A stretch of DNA of 64,000 nt from Lentisphaerota bacterium (GTDB lineage: Bacteria > Verrucomicrobiota > Lentisphaeria > Oligosphaerales > JABHEG01): assembly GCA_018676675.1 (NCBI GenBank), contig JABHEG010000073.1, positions 1 to 64,000 of the forward strand, in the 5' to 3' direction. The position numbers were made by a program, and so were the translations under genes. The notes beneath the pieces were generated by a model. That model was not told the DNA's origin, did no database searches, and saw nothing but the letters and a program-made list of their open reading frames with translations. Of this stretch, positions 17,799 to 26,416 are shown one piece after another. Numbering within the stretch: the stretch's first letter is position 1; every line of letters starts with the position of its first letter.

Positions 17799-20700
17799 CT
17801 ATTCGCTGACCTCGAAGACCGTCTTCGCTTCGGGGCGCCGCGCCTTGGCGGACAAGTCCTTGCCGTCAAGGATCAGGTTGTCACCATCGATGATCACAGC
17901 GGGGCGAACACGATCTCTGCGATCACGCGTCACCAGAGCCAGGCGAGCGTCCCCGGCGAAGCCTTCAGCTGAGACGGCGGCTCCCTGCTCCTGCAGCAAG
18001 AGCCAGTGCGTGCTCTGGAAGTGATGCACATTGTCGAACTCGGTCCTGACTCGAACGAGGGTGGTGTCATCATTGTCCACCAGGAACTCAATCCAGTCGG
18101 CGTAGGGCCTCACGTCGAAAGCAGGGCCGTGCGGAAGCAGGACTGACGTGAAGGTGAATGTCTGCCCAGGGGTGGCAATGCCTGTCCAGCTTTGGCGTAG
18201 CTGAGTCGGGCTGGGGCGATAGGGATTGTCTCCAAAACGATCGGAAACACTCAGCTCACAGTCCTCCCGAGGAGCGAACCTGACGAGTAGATCCCAGGCA
18301 GGATTGCGGTAGGCATGGACCCCTTTCCCCAGGCCCAGCCCGGTGAAGTAGATGTATTCATAGTACGTATTGAACCAGTCAGCGCCGCACTGGGGGCCAA
18401 GGTCGCGTGTCTGCCAGCAAGGGCCAAACCGAACGCGCATTGTAGCTCGGAAGGTGACACGGTCTTTGACCAACACGAACGCATTCTTGACGAACACGAT
18501 CTCGCGTTCGTAATCAACCGGCATCTGGTTGTAGCGTTGGGCCCGGATTCGGGCGTAAGTCAGAGCCGAATCCTCCACAAAACGCGGGACCTCAGTTCGC
18601 ATGGGGCGAGGATCCGCGGCGATGCCGTCCATGTCTTCGATCCACAGGGTGTTGTTGAAGTCAGCCGATCGCTCGTAGTACCCCTGACCAGCCAGGAGCG
18701 CAGCGTCATGCTGAGTCAACGCCGCAATGTGACCGGGCAGGCGTCCACAGTGTCCGCCCTTGTCGATGAGCTCAACGAGCCCCCACAGGTGCGACGGGTC
18801 TTTCCCGCTTGAGAGGACCAGCTTGTCCGGGACCTGCTCCTCGATCATCTTGGTGGGGCAGAGCCCCGGTTGGGCAGTGCGCTCTGCCTCGGTCGTGCTC
18901 ACGCAGCGCGTCCGGAATGTAATCGCGCTCTTTGTCTTCCTGGGAACAGGCGCAACCGAGTCATCAGAAAACAGCCAGGCTCGACAGAATCCGCCCGCGA
19001 TGAAATCACGAGGGCCATGGTACTGGTCATGCCGTGGCCAGAAGTGGTTATAGAGGTACTCGGCGATGCGGTGCGCCTGCCAGCGGAACCGTCCGTCCCG
19101 GGTGACCCGCCCCATCATCTCATAGTAGGCCATGGCCTGTCCGGCTCCAGTGCCCCAGCCGCTGGTATCACCGAAATTCGGCAGCGCCCCGGAGGGGGAG
19201 CTGTAGAGACGCCACCGTTGCAGGGCATCAACCCACCCTTTGTTGTCGGCGAGAGACTCCAAATCGTCTACCGCCTGAGCGAAGTAGGCGGGATAGCGGA
19301 AGCCGACCCAGTGATACCCCGACGAGTTGTCCGTGGCAGCACCAAACGCATCCAGGATTGGGTCGTGGAACGCCATGTACTTCTCGGCCTCGGCCGTCAC
19401 AGGTTTGCCCAGTTGACGGGCAAAATGAGAGGCGATCTTGAGTAGGTAATGGCGGTGGTAGCAGCGATTGTGATATCCCCATTCAGCGAACATCCAACCT
19501 TTGTCATACTCACTGGCGGCCCGGGCCCAGAGGGTCTGGAAGCGCTCCTCCGCATCGGGCGGCGCCAGCCCGCCGTCCGGATCGTGAAGCCAGGCATGGT
19601 AACGAACCTGAGTCAGCCCGAACAGACGATCCGCTTTGAGCGTCTTCTCCTGCAGGTCAAGGGCCAGCTCGATCGCGTCACGAGCCCAGTTCATGTACCG
19701 TTCGTCTTTGGTCAGTCGGTACAGCGTGACGCATTTGAGCGCGTACCCGCTGATGTGAGGGGTCTTGCGCTTGAGGGCCCCCTCCATCTGGGCGTCGACG
19801 TACGCTTTGACATGGGTCAACAGGTAACGCTCGTAGCCGGACCGATCAGTCACGAAGTCGTGGCGAACAATCCCGCGCCGGTGATCCTCGTAGGCTGAGT
19901 GGGCGACCCGGTCCGGCCGGTGGTGGTGGAGTTCCCCGGGAGGATTGGACACCAGCGGCGCGGGGGGACGTCCGGGAGCGACCTCCAACGCCTCGGAGCA
20001 AAGCGGCACGGACTCCTGCCCAATCGCCGCAACCAGGCGGACCTCCGCCGGGCCGATTTCGAGGCTTACCTTGTCGACAACAACCACGTCTTTCGCGGTC
20101 TGTCCTTTGGGCACGGACACATTGATCGGGAACCGCTGCTCGCCCCCATCGCTTCCCTTCACCACGAGCGCCCTGGCCGTCACGTCGGCCGTCCTCGCAT
20201 CGATCTGCCAACTGACCGACCAGCGTCTGCCGCTCTCCGGGCGACGACTCGACAGGGATAGCGTGCCAGTCGCTTCCGGACGCCGAACCAGGCGGAATGT
20301 TGCCGTCGCCTTTGTTTCGCCGCTGAACCAACGCCCAAGCTGATTCAGCTTCTCCCCCTCGTCAATATCAGCCAACAGGAACCCACAGAAGAGCGGCTCA
20401 CCCGCCTGCGGGCGGAACGCGAGAGAAGCCCATGGGACAGCCGCCTCGACGTGATAGCCGTCAGTCGTCTCCCGAGAGGCAAGAATGGAGCCTTCGGGCA
20501 GCTTCCAGTACGTTGTGGTCTTCTCAAGCTGCCCTTTGGCGTTGTTGACCAGGTTGCCGCGGCCGTCGGCAGGCTTTTCGTAGCGTAAGGCCATGAACGG
20601 GGTCGGCGTGAATGGGCTGTTTGTCTTGAGGGGTTGGCGGAAGCTGTGGATACGGAACATCACACTGTCGCAGGCCCAGCCTGAAGGACCGACATTGTGC

Positions 20701-21056
20701 GGAGTGTCGGGCTTGATTCCGCGCAGATCGTCATCGCGCACGATCCCCGCGATGTAGAGGTTCTGGTCGTCCCAAGTCACGGCGACGTGCGCGCTCAGGT
20801 CGGCTGCGCCCTTGAACGCATTGGCGGGATCGTTCAGATGGAGACTGATAGTCGGGTCCTTCCCCGCCTTCTCGGGGTCGATGGTCGCAAGCGCTGCCTG
20901 GGGCAGCCCCCAGTCGGCGAGGTCGCCGTCAATCGTCCGGCTTGCGAACGGGACGGGGACCTCCCATGGCGAAGGGCCAAGCTCCAGGCCAGTGGCAAGT
21001 GTGGTGATACATGCCAGGCAAAGGACAGGAAAACGGGTGATCTGCTGTTGGGTCAT
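17799..21056 (-). CDS. Secreted DOMON/CBM9-like protein with alpha-toroid and beta-sandwich (lyase-like)
   Basis: This is a 1085-residue exported protein whose signal peptide ends near ATGLEL. Residues about 35-260 form a CBM9/DOMON-like carbohydrate-binding domain (TIDGDLADWG, then VTWDDQNLYIAGIVRDDD). About 370-750 is a helical domain with alternating aromatic and His motifs (GYALKCVTLYRLT, WGYHNRCYHRHYLLK), characteristic of (alpha/alpha)n toroids in polysaccharide lyases and unsaturated uronyl hydrolases. The C-terminal 300 residues are a beta-sandwich, as in heparinase II/III or alginate lyases. Candidate catalytic residues are the H/Y/N cluster in YHNRCYHRHY, but assignment is inference. 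The start has GAAAGG upstream. The DOMON-plus-toroid layout is shared with the 1972-residue protein nearby, suggesting related substrates. Confidence 0.7.
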   Translation of the reverse strand: MTQQQITRFPVLCLACITTLATGLELGPSPWEVPVPFASRTIDGDLADWGLPQAALATIDPEKAGKDPTISLHLNDPANAFKGAADLSAHVAVTWDDQNLYIAGIVRDDDLRGIKPDTPHNVGPSGWACDSVMFRIHSFRQPLKTNSPFTPTPFMALRYEKPADGRGNLVNNAKGQLEKTTTYWKLPEGSILASRETTDGYHVEAAVPWASLAFRPQAGEPLFCGFLLADIDEGEKLNQLGRWFSGETKATATFRLVRRPEATGTLSLSSRRPESGRRWSVSWQIDARTADVTARALVVKGSDGGEQRFPINVSVPKGQTAKDVVVVDKVSLEIGPAEVRLVAAIGQESVPLCSEALEVAPGRPPAPLVSNPPGELHHHRPDRVAHSAYEDHRRGIVRHDFVTDRSGYERYLLTHVKAYVDAQMEGALKRKTPHISGYALKCVTLYRLTKDERYMNWARDAIELALDLQEKTLKADRLFGLTQVRYHAWLHDPDGGLAPPDAEERFQTLWARAASEYDKGWMFAEWGYHNRCYHRHYLLKIASHFARQLGKPVTAEAEKYMAFHDPILDAFGAATDNSSGYHWVGFRYPAYFAQAVDDLESLADNKGWVDALQRWRLYSSPSGALPNFGDTSGWGTGAGQAMAYYEMMGRVTRDGRFRWQAHRIAEYLYNHFWPRHDQYHGPRDFIAGGFCRAWLFSDDSVAPVPRKTKSAITFRTRCVSTTEAERTAQPGLCPTKMIEEQVPDKLVLSSGKDPSHLWGLVELIDKGGHCGRLPGHIAALTQHDAALLAGQGYYERSADFNNTLWIEDMDGIAADPRPMRTEVPRFVEDSALTYARIRAQRYNQMPVDYEREIVFVKNAFVLVKDRVTFRATMRVRFGPCWQTRDLGPQCGADWFNTYYEYIYFTGLGLGKGVHAYRNPAWDLLVRFAPREDCELSVSDRFGDNPYRPSPTQLRQSWTGIATPGQTFTFTSVLLPHGPAFDVRPYADWIEFLVDNDDTTLVRVRTEFDNVHHFQSTHWLLLQEQGAAVSAEGFAGDARLALVTRDRRDRVRPAVIIDGDNLILDGKDLSAKARRPEAKTVFEVSE

Positions 21057-21152
21057 GGGCTTAGCGCCTTTCTCTTGGTCGCCGCAGCAAGTTTGCCCAC
21101 ACCCCGAGGTGGCGGACGTTCCTGCCGGTTGCCTATCCTGGTTGCGGGCATC

Positions 21153-23771
21153 TCAGTCCACTGCGTGGCGCCAGGCGTTGAGTAACAGACTCCCTCGCCT
21201 GGACTGACAACGCGCGGTAACGCGCAGTGGCACGTCATCACTCTCCGGGCCCAGCGGCACGGTCCATTCGCTCGGTTTCCCTGCGGGTCCTGGAGTCAAC
21301 GGTGTCATCGCTCCCGCCCCCGCGGTTACACACCAGCTCCCGGACTCTATCGCGCCGCGAAGAACAACGGCGTTTCCGGCGCCGGGGTGATCGGGGGTGA
21401 ACAGAAGGAACGTACTCTCGCTCTCTGCCGTCGTCGCGGCCAGTTGCAGGCCCCCCCAACTATGAAAATCCGGTCGACCGGACGGCATTGGGATGACCTG
21501 AAGCGTCCGGCGATCCCCGGCCTCCTTCACTCCCTCCCAGCTGTTCCATCCGGGTGGAACGACCGGCGCGGCGTCTATCCCGAGCTGATCGATGGCCAGC
21601 AGGTACCCACGGCTGTTGCCGGGCTTGCTGGCACAGACGAAACGCAGCCGGCCACGCGTTCCAGGGGCAGGGTTGTGCATGATCGGCATCTGGAAACGGT
21701 AGGCTTGCCGGTGCGGCCAAACGCCGTGGCAGTCGATAGATGCCCGCCCTGCCCGCAGCCCGAGAACGCGCGTTCTGAAATCTGTGGGAGACCTGGCCAG
21801 TTCAAGTTCGGGAACAGGCTCGTCCATTGCTGCGAGTTGGATCTTGAACACACCGCCAGCCGGGAACTGAAGGCGGTGGTACCAGAGGCGCACGTACCGG
21901 GTGGGCGGCAGATCCACCAACAGATCCAGCGTGTCGCCCGGTTCAACGGCGTTCCAAGCCAGGTAGGCCCCGGCAGAGGCGAAGGCGTCCGCCGCCCCAA
22001 CGGTCTCGGCACGTGCGTGTCCGACGGTTGCCTCTGCGGAGTCCGCGAACGTCTCCGCCTCCGCCCACCAGCCATCTGGATTCGATGGCACGCGCGGCTG
22101 TCCATGGTGCGGTGGGGGAAGCTCTCCGGCCCGCGGTCTGATCTCGTCGAGCGCCTCGGGAGGCGGCTGATCTCCCATATGGTACCAGAGCACACTGGCC
22201 GTCCCACGGTCCGGCGCGTCTGCGCCCGAGAGAGAGAGGACAAGGTGCTCACGACCGGCCACTGGCAGAGGATCGAGCCAGAAGTGTCGACCAGCTCCAC
22301 ATCGGTTGACCGGCTCCAGGCTGTTGTGATTCCAGGTCATGGCCCCGAAAACGATATTCCCACTTACCCCCTGGAGAGCGAAGGGAAGCAATCCGGGCCC
22401 CGAGAAGATGGTGTTCCCGACAGAACTGGCCAACCGGACGTGGCTGTTCCGGCGCCAAGCCCAGTCCCGACCATGGCCCGTCGTAAAGAGGCCGGTCCCT
22501 ACCAAACGCCCCGAGCTCGCGGGAAACGTGTGCAGAACGTTTCGGCCATCCTGCAGGGCGACGCGGTGGCTCGCGCCGCACAGGACCGCCAGGGGAGCTC
22601 GAGTATCCTGCAGCGGCGCCAGCACAAACTGTCCACGGACGATGATCGGCAACTGGTCGGATCGGTTGGTGAGGGAGACGCGCAGCTCTGAGGCGAAGGG
22701 GATGGGCAGTTTGGCATAGACAACCACCTGGCGCTGCACGCGGCCGCCGCTTCGCCGGTAGGGGTGAATGATGCCCGCCGCCCAGTCACCCGCCATGGGT
22801 GCCCAGGCATGCGGCCACGGGTGACTGGCACCAACAAAATCCACCAGAGGCATGCGGATCGTGGACACGCCGTCGATTGTCACGCCGATGACCAACTCAC
22901 GGAGCAGGTTCAGAGCCCCGGGGTAGACGTGCAGGCGCATCGCCACCAACTCACCGGGTCCGGCAAACTCCGCAATGAGCTCCGTGGATTCCGTGCGACA
23001 CTCGACGGTGGATTCATGGGTCTCAGCGTCCGCGATCACCGGGAGTGTGTCCTTGCGTCTGAGCAGACCAGCCTGAACAGCCCGCAGACCGACAACATAC
23101 GCGCTCACCGGGTCCGTTGAGAACACTGTCTCCGGGGCCTGAGCCGGGCGTTGGGCCATGAGCCAGACGCCCTTCCTCCCCTTCGGTCGTTCAACGACAA
23201 GTCTGCTCTTGAACGGGATCGGCAGAAGGCAGTGTGCAAAGAGCCCGGCCTGATGGACAAGCGGGAACGCAAACGGGAGGACGCCGCGTTCGTCGGGCTT
23301 TGGGGCGACATAGACGCGTGGCCAACTCTGGTGCGGATCGCCGCGGAACACCTCTGCGCCGTCAACCCTGATCCGCAGTTCAGGGCCCGGAGCACACATC
23401 AGGTGCTGCAGAACACCGGGGCCGGTGATATCGGCCACCACGCCTCCAGCCTCGACGCGGTCCGGTCCATCCGGGAACGTGTCGACCACAATGGTCTGTC
23501 CGGAAGGAGGACGGGCAAGCCATCGCAGATCGGTCAGTCGCCGCGGATCACCCGGAGCAGGGATGCCAGTGCCCGAAAAACAGTGAAGCGGGACGCTCAG
23601 GAGAATGCTGAGGAAGAAAACGGGACGGGAGAGAAGAACGCGATGCGAGCGGCACAGGAAGAGAAAGAGCGAGTGGCAGCGTGACGATGGGCGCACGTCG
23701 ACGTTTCCCTCTCTGAGCTGGATGGACTCCCTGGCGGAGAGCCGAGAGTCGCGTTGGGCCACACCAACCAA
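21153..23771 (-). CDS. Secreted DUF2961/GH172-like tandem jelly-roll protein, divergent
   Basis: This protein of up to 872 residues matches the general pattern of DUF2961 (now glycoside hydrolase family 172). There is a GPGVLQHLM strand early, then LPFAFPLVHQAGLFAHCLLPIPF, a PLVDFVGASHPWPHAW segment where the family has PLGDFFG, and a second jelly roll ending SVLWYH. The family's GTGTEDYF motif is not recognisable; GTGLFTTGHGRDW occupies the equivalent area. Catalysis may therefore be altered or lost. The C-terminal 300 residues look like further beta-sandwich modules. A hydrophobic export segment (VFFLSILLSVPLHCF) is at residues 51-65 of the longest reading, so a start such as GTG 23693 is possible. 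The TTG used here follows the stop of the preceding small gene by 3 bases. Confidence 0.55.
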   Translation of the reverse strand: MVGVAQRDSRLSARESIQLREGNVDVRPSSRCHSLFLFLCRSHRVLLSRPVFFLSILLSVPLHCFSGTGIPAPGDPRRLTDLRWLARPPSGQTIVVDTFPDGPDRVEAGGVVADITGPGVLQHLMCAPGPELRIRVDGAEVFRGDPHQSWPRVYVAPKPDERGVLPFAFPLVHQAGLFAHCLLPIPFKSRLVVERPKGRKGVWLMAQRPAQAPETVFSTDPVSAYVVGLRAVQAGLLRRKDTLPVIADAETHESTVECRTESTELIAEFAGPGELVAMRLHVYPGALNLLRELVIGVTIDGVSTIRMPLVDFVGASHPWPHAWAPMAGDWAAGIIHPYRRSGGRVQRQVVVYAKLPIPFASELRVSLTNRSDQLPIIVRGQFVLAPLQDTRAPLAVLCGASHRVALQDGRNVLHTFPASSGRLVGTGLFTTGHGRDWAWRRNSHVRLASSVGNTIFSGPGLLPFALQGVSGNIVFGAMTWNHNSLEPVNRCGAGRHFWLDPLPVAGREHLVLSLSGADAPDRGTASVLWYHMGDQPPPEALDEIRPRAGELPPPHHGQPRVPSNPDGWWAEAETFADSAEATVGHARAETVGAADAFASAGAYLAWNAVEPGDTLDLLVDLPPTRYVRLWYHRLQFPAGGVFKIQLAAMDEPVPELELARSPTDFRTRVLGLRAGRASIDCHGVWPHRQAYRFQMPIMHNPAPGTRGRLRFVCASKPGNSRGYLLAIDQLGIDAAPVVPPGWNSWEGVKEAGDRRTLQVIPMPSGRPDFHSWGGLQLAATTAESESTFLLFTPDHPGAGNAVVLRGAIESGSWCVTAGAGAMTPLTPGPAGKPSEWTVPLGPESDDVPLRVTARCQSRRGSLLLNAWRHAVD

Positions 23772-23774
23772 GAA

Positions 23775-24083
23775 TCAATGCTTCTCGATATCCTTGTTAT
23801 GGCCGGTGGTTATCTTGTCCAGCTTCTTCTTGCTGTGCTGCTTCGCTTTGAACTGGGTATAGCCTACACCGTACTCCATCACCGACTGAACGGCCCCCTT
23901 CTCTTCCCGGGGAGCCGGCTTCTGCGTCGTGCTTGAACGCATCTCAGGGGGACGCTTTGTCGGAGCCTTCCGGGTCCGCTTGACCGGCTCTGGAGGCGGC
24001 GCGCCAGTGTCAATGATCCCCAGTTTCGCCAAGACGACCAGAACGACCAGGAACAGGAAGCCGAATATCAGGAACTTCTTCAT
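23775..24083 (-). CDS. Small membrane-anchored hypothetical protein
   Basis: This 102-residue protein is of unknown function. Residues 5-21 (FLIFGFLFLVVLVVLAK) form one membrane segment or signal anchor, followed by a Pro/Lys/Arg-rich linker (PPPEPVKRTRKAPTKR) and a basic tail ending KKKLDKITTGHNK. A periplasmic tether or scaffold is possible. ATG 24083 is preferred over 24098 and 24092 because GGAG lies 9 bases upstream. It is the first gene after a good minus-strand promoter (24163-24191) and its stop nearly touches the start of the DUF2961-like gene, so it probably leads that operon. No homologous family is recognised by eye. Confidence 0.65.
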   Translation of the reverse strand: MKKFLIFGFLFLVVLVVLAKLGIIDTGAPPPEPVKRTRKAPTKRPPEMRSSTTQKPAPREEKGAVQSVMEYGVGYTQFKAKQHSKKKLDKITTGHNKDIEKH

Positions 24084-24162
24084 GGGAGCCATCTCCATGC
24101 GAACGAATCAAATCTGTCTGTTGACGGGCGGTTGCCACGCTTCGCCTGTCCGTTCTAATGGA

Positions 24163-24191
24163 ATACTAGCCTGAGGGTTAGGATATTGCAA
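24163..24191 (-). promoter_or_regulatory. Sigma70-like promoter for the minus-strand glycan operon
   Basis: On the minus strand, TTGCAA (24191-24186) is separated by exactly 17 bases from TAGTAT (24168-24163). This is about 80 bases upstream of the small membrane protein. It would drive the small gene and, by read-through, the DUF2961-like, toroid, GH42 and TIM-barrel genes. No operator is obvious. Confidence 0.55.
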
Positions 24192-24329
24192 GATGGATCT
24201 GAGGGGTAGGTAGCCACGACGCAGTTGGGGGCGGGGGCTGGAAGGAAGTGAGGGCCCAGCTATTGTGATGGACTACAAATGTGGTGCGGGCAAATGTCCC
24301 CGCTTGACGTCAGTTCGGGAGATAAGCGT

Positions 24330-26384
24330 ATGGAACCGCGGGCGCGGTGTTCTGTCTGGGTTTGGCGATGGCTGGTGGTGAGCCTGTGGCTCGTACCACT
24401 GGCCTGCCTGGCCCTGCGCCCCCCCGAACGGATCATTCGCGGCGTGAACTGCCATCCAGAGGGAACCCTGGACAACGCGGAACGTGACGCCTTCTTCGCG
24501 AAGCTCGCCGCCCTGAAGTGCAATGCGTTCCAGTTCAGCCAACGTGCCGCGTGGGACGTGACAATGCTGGATCCCTCCCTCCAGCAACAGCAGACGGAGC
24601 GGGAGAAGCTCACGCGCGATTTCGTTCAGGCCGCGCACAAAAAGGGCCTCAAGGCGTGGCTGACAGTGGGTGAAGCCATGCCGCCATTGCGGGATGCGAA
24701 CGACCCGGAATTCCCTTTCTATGGGTGCGTGAACAACCGCTGGGGCAAAGCTTACACCAAAGCGGTAGCCCGCTTTGCCCAAACCACCGGTGTGGACGCG
24801 ATTGGTGTTGCTCCGGACGAGTGGGTCTACACGAACGGCAGGGTGAGGCACCACTACGAACGCAGAACGGATCCTGAGCTAGCCACGTTCTACAAGGAAC
24901 TGTCCGACTACTGCGACTGCGATGTCTGCCGCCGAGAGTTCGTGGATAACTATGGTGTGCCATACCCCGAAGTGACGGATCTCTGGTCCAGCGACCACCC
25001 CATGTGGGGATTCTTCGTGCAGTTCCGTATCGAATCGACATCACGCTGGATGCAACGGACGATCGAGGCAGTCAAGAGCGTGGCTCCGACAACGCTGACC
25101 AAAACCGTAGTTTCGGGGCTCCCAATCTGCAGTGACGGGCGCCTTCAGACGGGAACGGCCTGGGACGATATCGGGCGAAAAACAGACCTTGACTGTCTCC
25201 AGACAGCCCCCTCTCTGCTGCTACACAACGACCTCGGAGACTCAACCCACTACTGTGCAAGCGAAACAGCCCTGCACCTCGCTGCAGCCAACTGGGATGG
25301 CTGGGCCGGGATTAGGCTGGAAGCCTGCCGCCCGCGAGACACCTACCGCAGCAAAGACCCGGCCGAAGTCTACGGAACTGCCCTCTCCTGCCTCATGCAC
25401 GGGGCCCGCGAGTTCTTCTGGTGGAACCTGAGCTACCTACAGGGGAAGCACGCGTTCGTTGATCCGACCCCCCCCTCGCAACGCGTGGCTGCAGCGCACA
25501 GCGTCATGAAGGCGATGGAGCCATATGTGCTGGACGCTGCCCCCCCCGGCGATGTGGCAGTGCTCTATTCACGGCGTTCGGAAGACGCCTGGGACTGGCT
25601 GGGCCGCAAAGGGAACCTCCCAAAGAACGTGCTTGAAGGAGCAAACCCAAAGCAAGGATTCATCGCTCACCGAGACGTGTTGTACTACCTGATGCGTCGC
25701 GGAATCCCGTTTGGCATGACGTTCTTGGAGAACCCGGATCCGGCGGTGTTGGAAGCTGCCCGTGTGTTGATAGCGCCCTTCCCTTTCTCATTGTCCAAAG
25801 ACGAGGCCAGACTGTTCTTTGACCTGGTCGATGAAGGTAAGACAATTCTGCTCATGTCGCAGATGGGAGCGGTGGATGAGTTCGGACAGTATCTGGAGGA
25901 ACGACGGTTGCGGGACCTCTTCCGCCGCGGACGCTCCCGGCGAGGCTACCGTAGTAGTGGGCGGGTAGTCTGGGTCAACAATGATGCGGCAGCAGACCTG
26001 TTCGCCGAACAGCAGCCGGTCAAGACACCGACAGAACGAGTCCCCCTGCCGCCGTTTGGAGAGGAGGGAGGCGAATTGCTCGGGCGTTATCTGCAGTCGT
26101 ACCTGCGGAGAGCCCCATCTCTCTTTGCCACCCAACCCCAACAGGATATTGAAGTGGTCGCCGCAGACGGCTCCAAGGGACGCGTCCTGCTCGTGATCAA
26201 CTGGGACGTGGAACACACCGCGACTGTACGACTGGCGCCGCGGAACATCGGCCGTTTCACTGCGGCAAAGGGGTACGCGATTATGGCGGATGCAACGGTC
26301 AAAAGCCTGAATCTGCCCCCTGCAGACGTATTCACGATGCGCCTGGCGCCACAAGAGGCCCGCCTGCTGCATCTTCAGAAGTAG
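24330..26384 (+). CDS. Secreted glycosidase-like TIM-barrel protein, family unassigned
   Basis: This 684-residue exported protein has a signal peptide ending near PLACLA. Residues about 30-380 have the layout of a glycoside hydrolase TIM barrel: IRGVNCHPEG, LAALKCNAFQFSQ, LKAWLTVGEAMP, VDAIGVAPDEWVYTNG (a possible catalytic Asp-Glu), then LEACRPRD and REFFWWNLSY. A Cys-rich motif (CDCDVCRREF) may bind a metal. Residues about 400-560 resemble the amidotransferase-like domain of GH42-type enzymes (VLIAPFPFSLSKDEARLF). The C-terminus is a small beta domain. ATG 24330 has GGGAG 8 bases upstream; 24279 is the longest reading. The beta-helix gene starts 33 bases downstream, so they form an operon. 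No GH family can be assigned with confidence. Confidence 0.65.
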   Translation: MEPRARCSVWVWRWLVVSLWLVPLACLALRPPERIIRGVNCHPEGTLDNAERDAFFAKLAALKCNAFQFSQRAAWDVTMLDPSLQQQQTEREKLTRDFVQAAHKKGLKAWLTVGEAMPPLRDANDPEFPFYGCVNNRWGKAYTKAVARFAQTTGVDAIGVAPDEWVYTNGRVRHHYERRTDPELATFYKELSDYCDCDVCRREFVDNYGVPYPEVTDLWSSDHPMWGFFVQFRIESTSRWMQRTIEAVKSVAPTTLTKTVVSGLPICSDGRLQTGTAWDDIGRKTDLDCLQTAPSLLLHNDLGDSTHYCASETALHLAAANWDGWAGIRLEACRPRDTYRSKDPAEVYGTALSCLMHGAREFFWWNLSYLQGKHAFVDPTPPSQRVAAAHSVMKAMEPYVLDAAPPGDVAVLYSRRSEDAWDWLGRKGNLPKNVLEGANPKQGFIAHRDVLYYLMRRGIPFGMTFLENPDPAVLEAARVLIAPFPFSLSKDEARLFFDLVDEGKTILLMSQMGAVDEFGQYLEERRLRDLFRRGRSRRGYRSSGRVVWVNNDAAADLFAEQQPVKTPTERVPLPPFGEEGGELLGRYLQSYLRRAPSLFATQPQQDIEVVAADGSKGRVLLVINWDVEHTATVRLAPRNIGRFTAAKGYAIMADATVKSLNLPPADVFTMRLAPQEARLLHLQK

Positions 26385-26416
26385 TGTCCGGCTCAGCAAC
26401 AGGGAAGGAAGAGACG

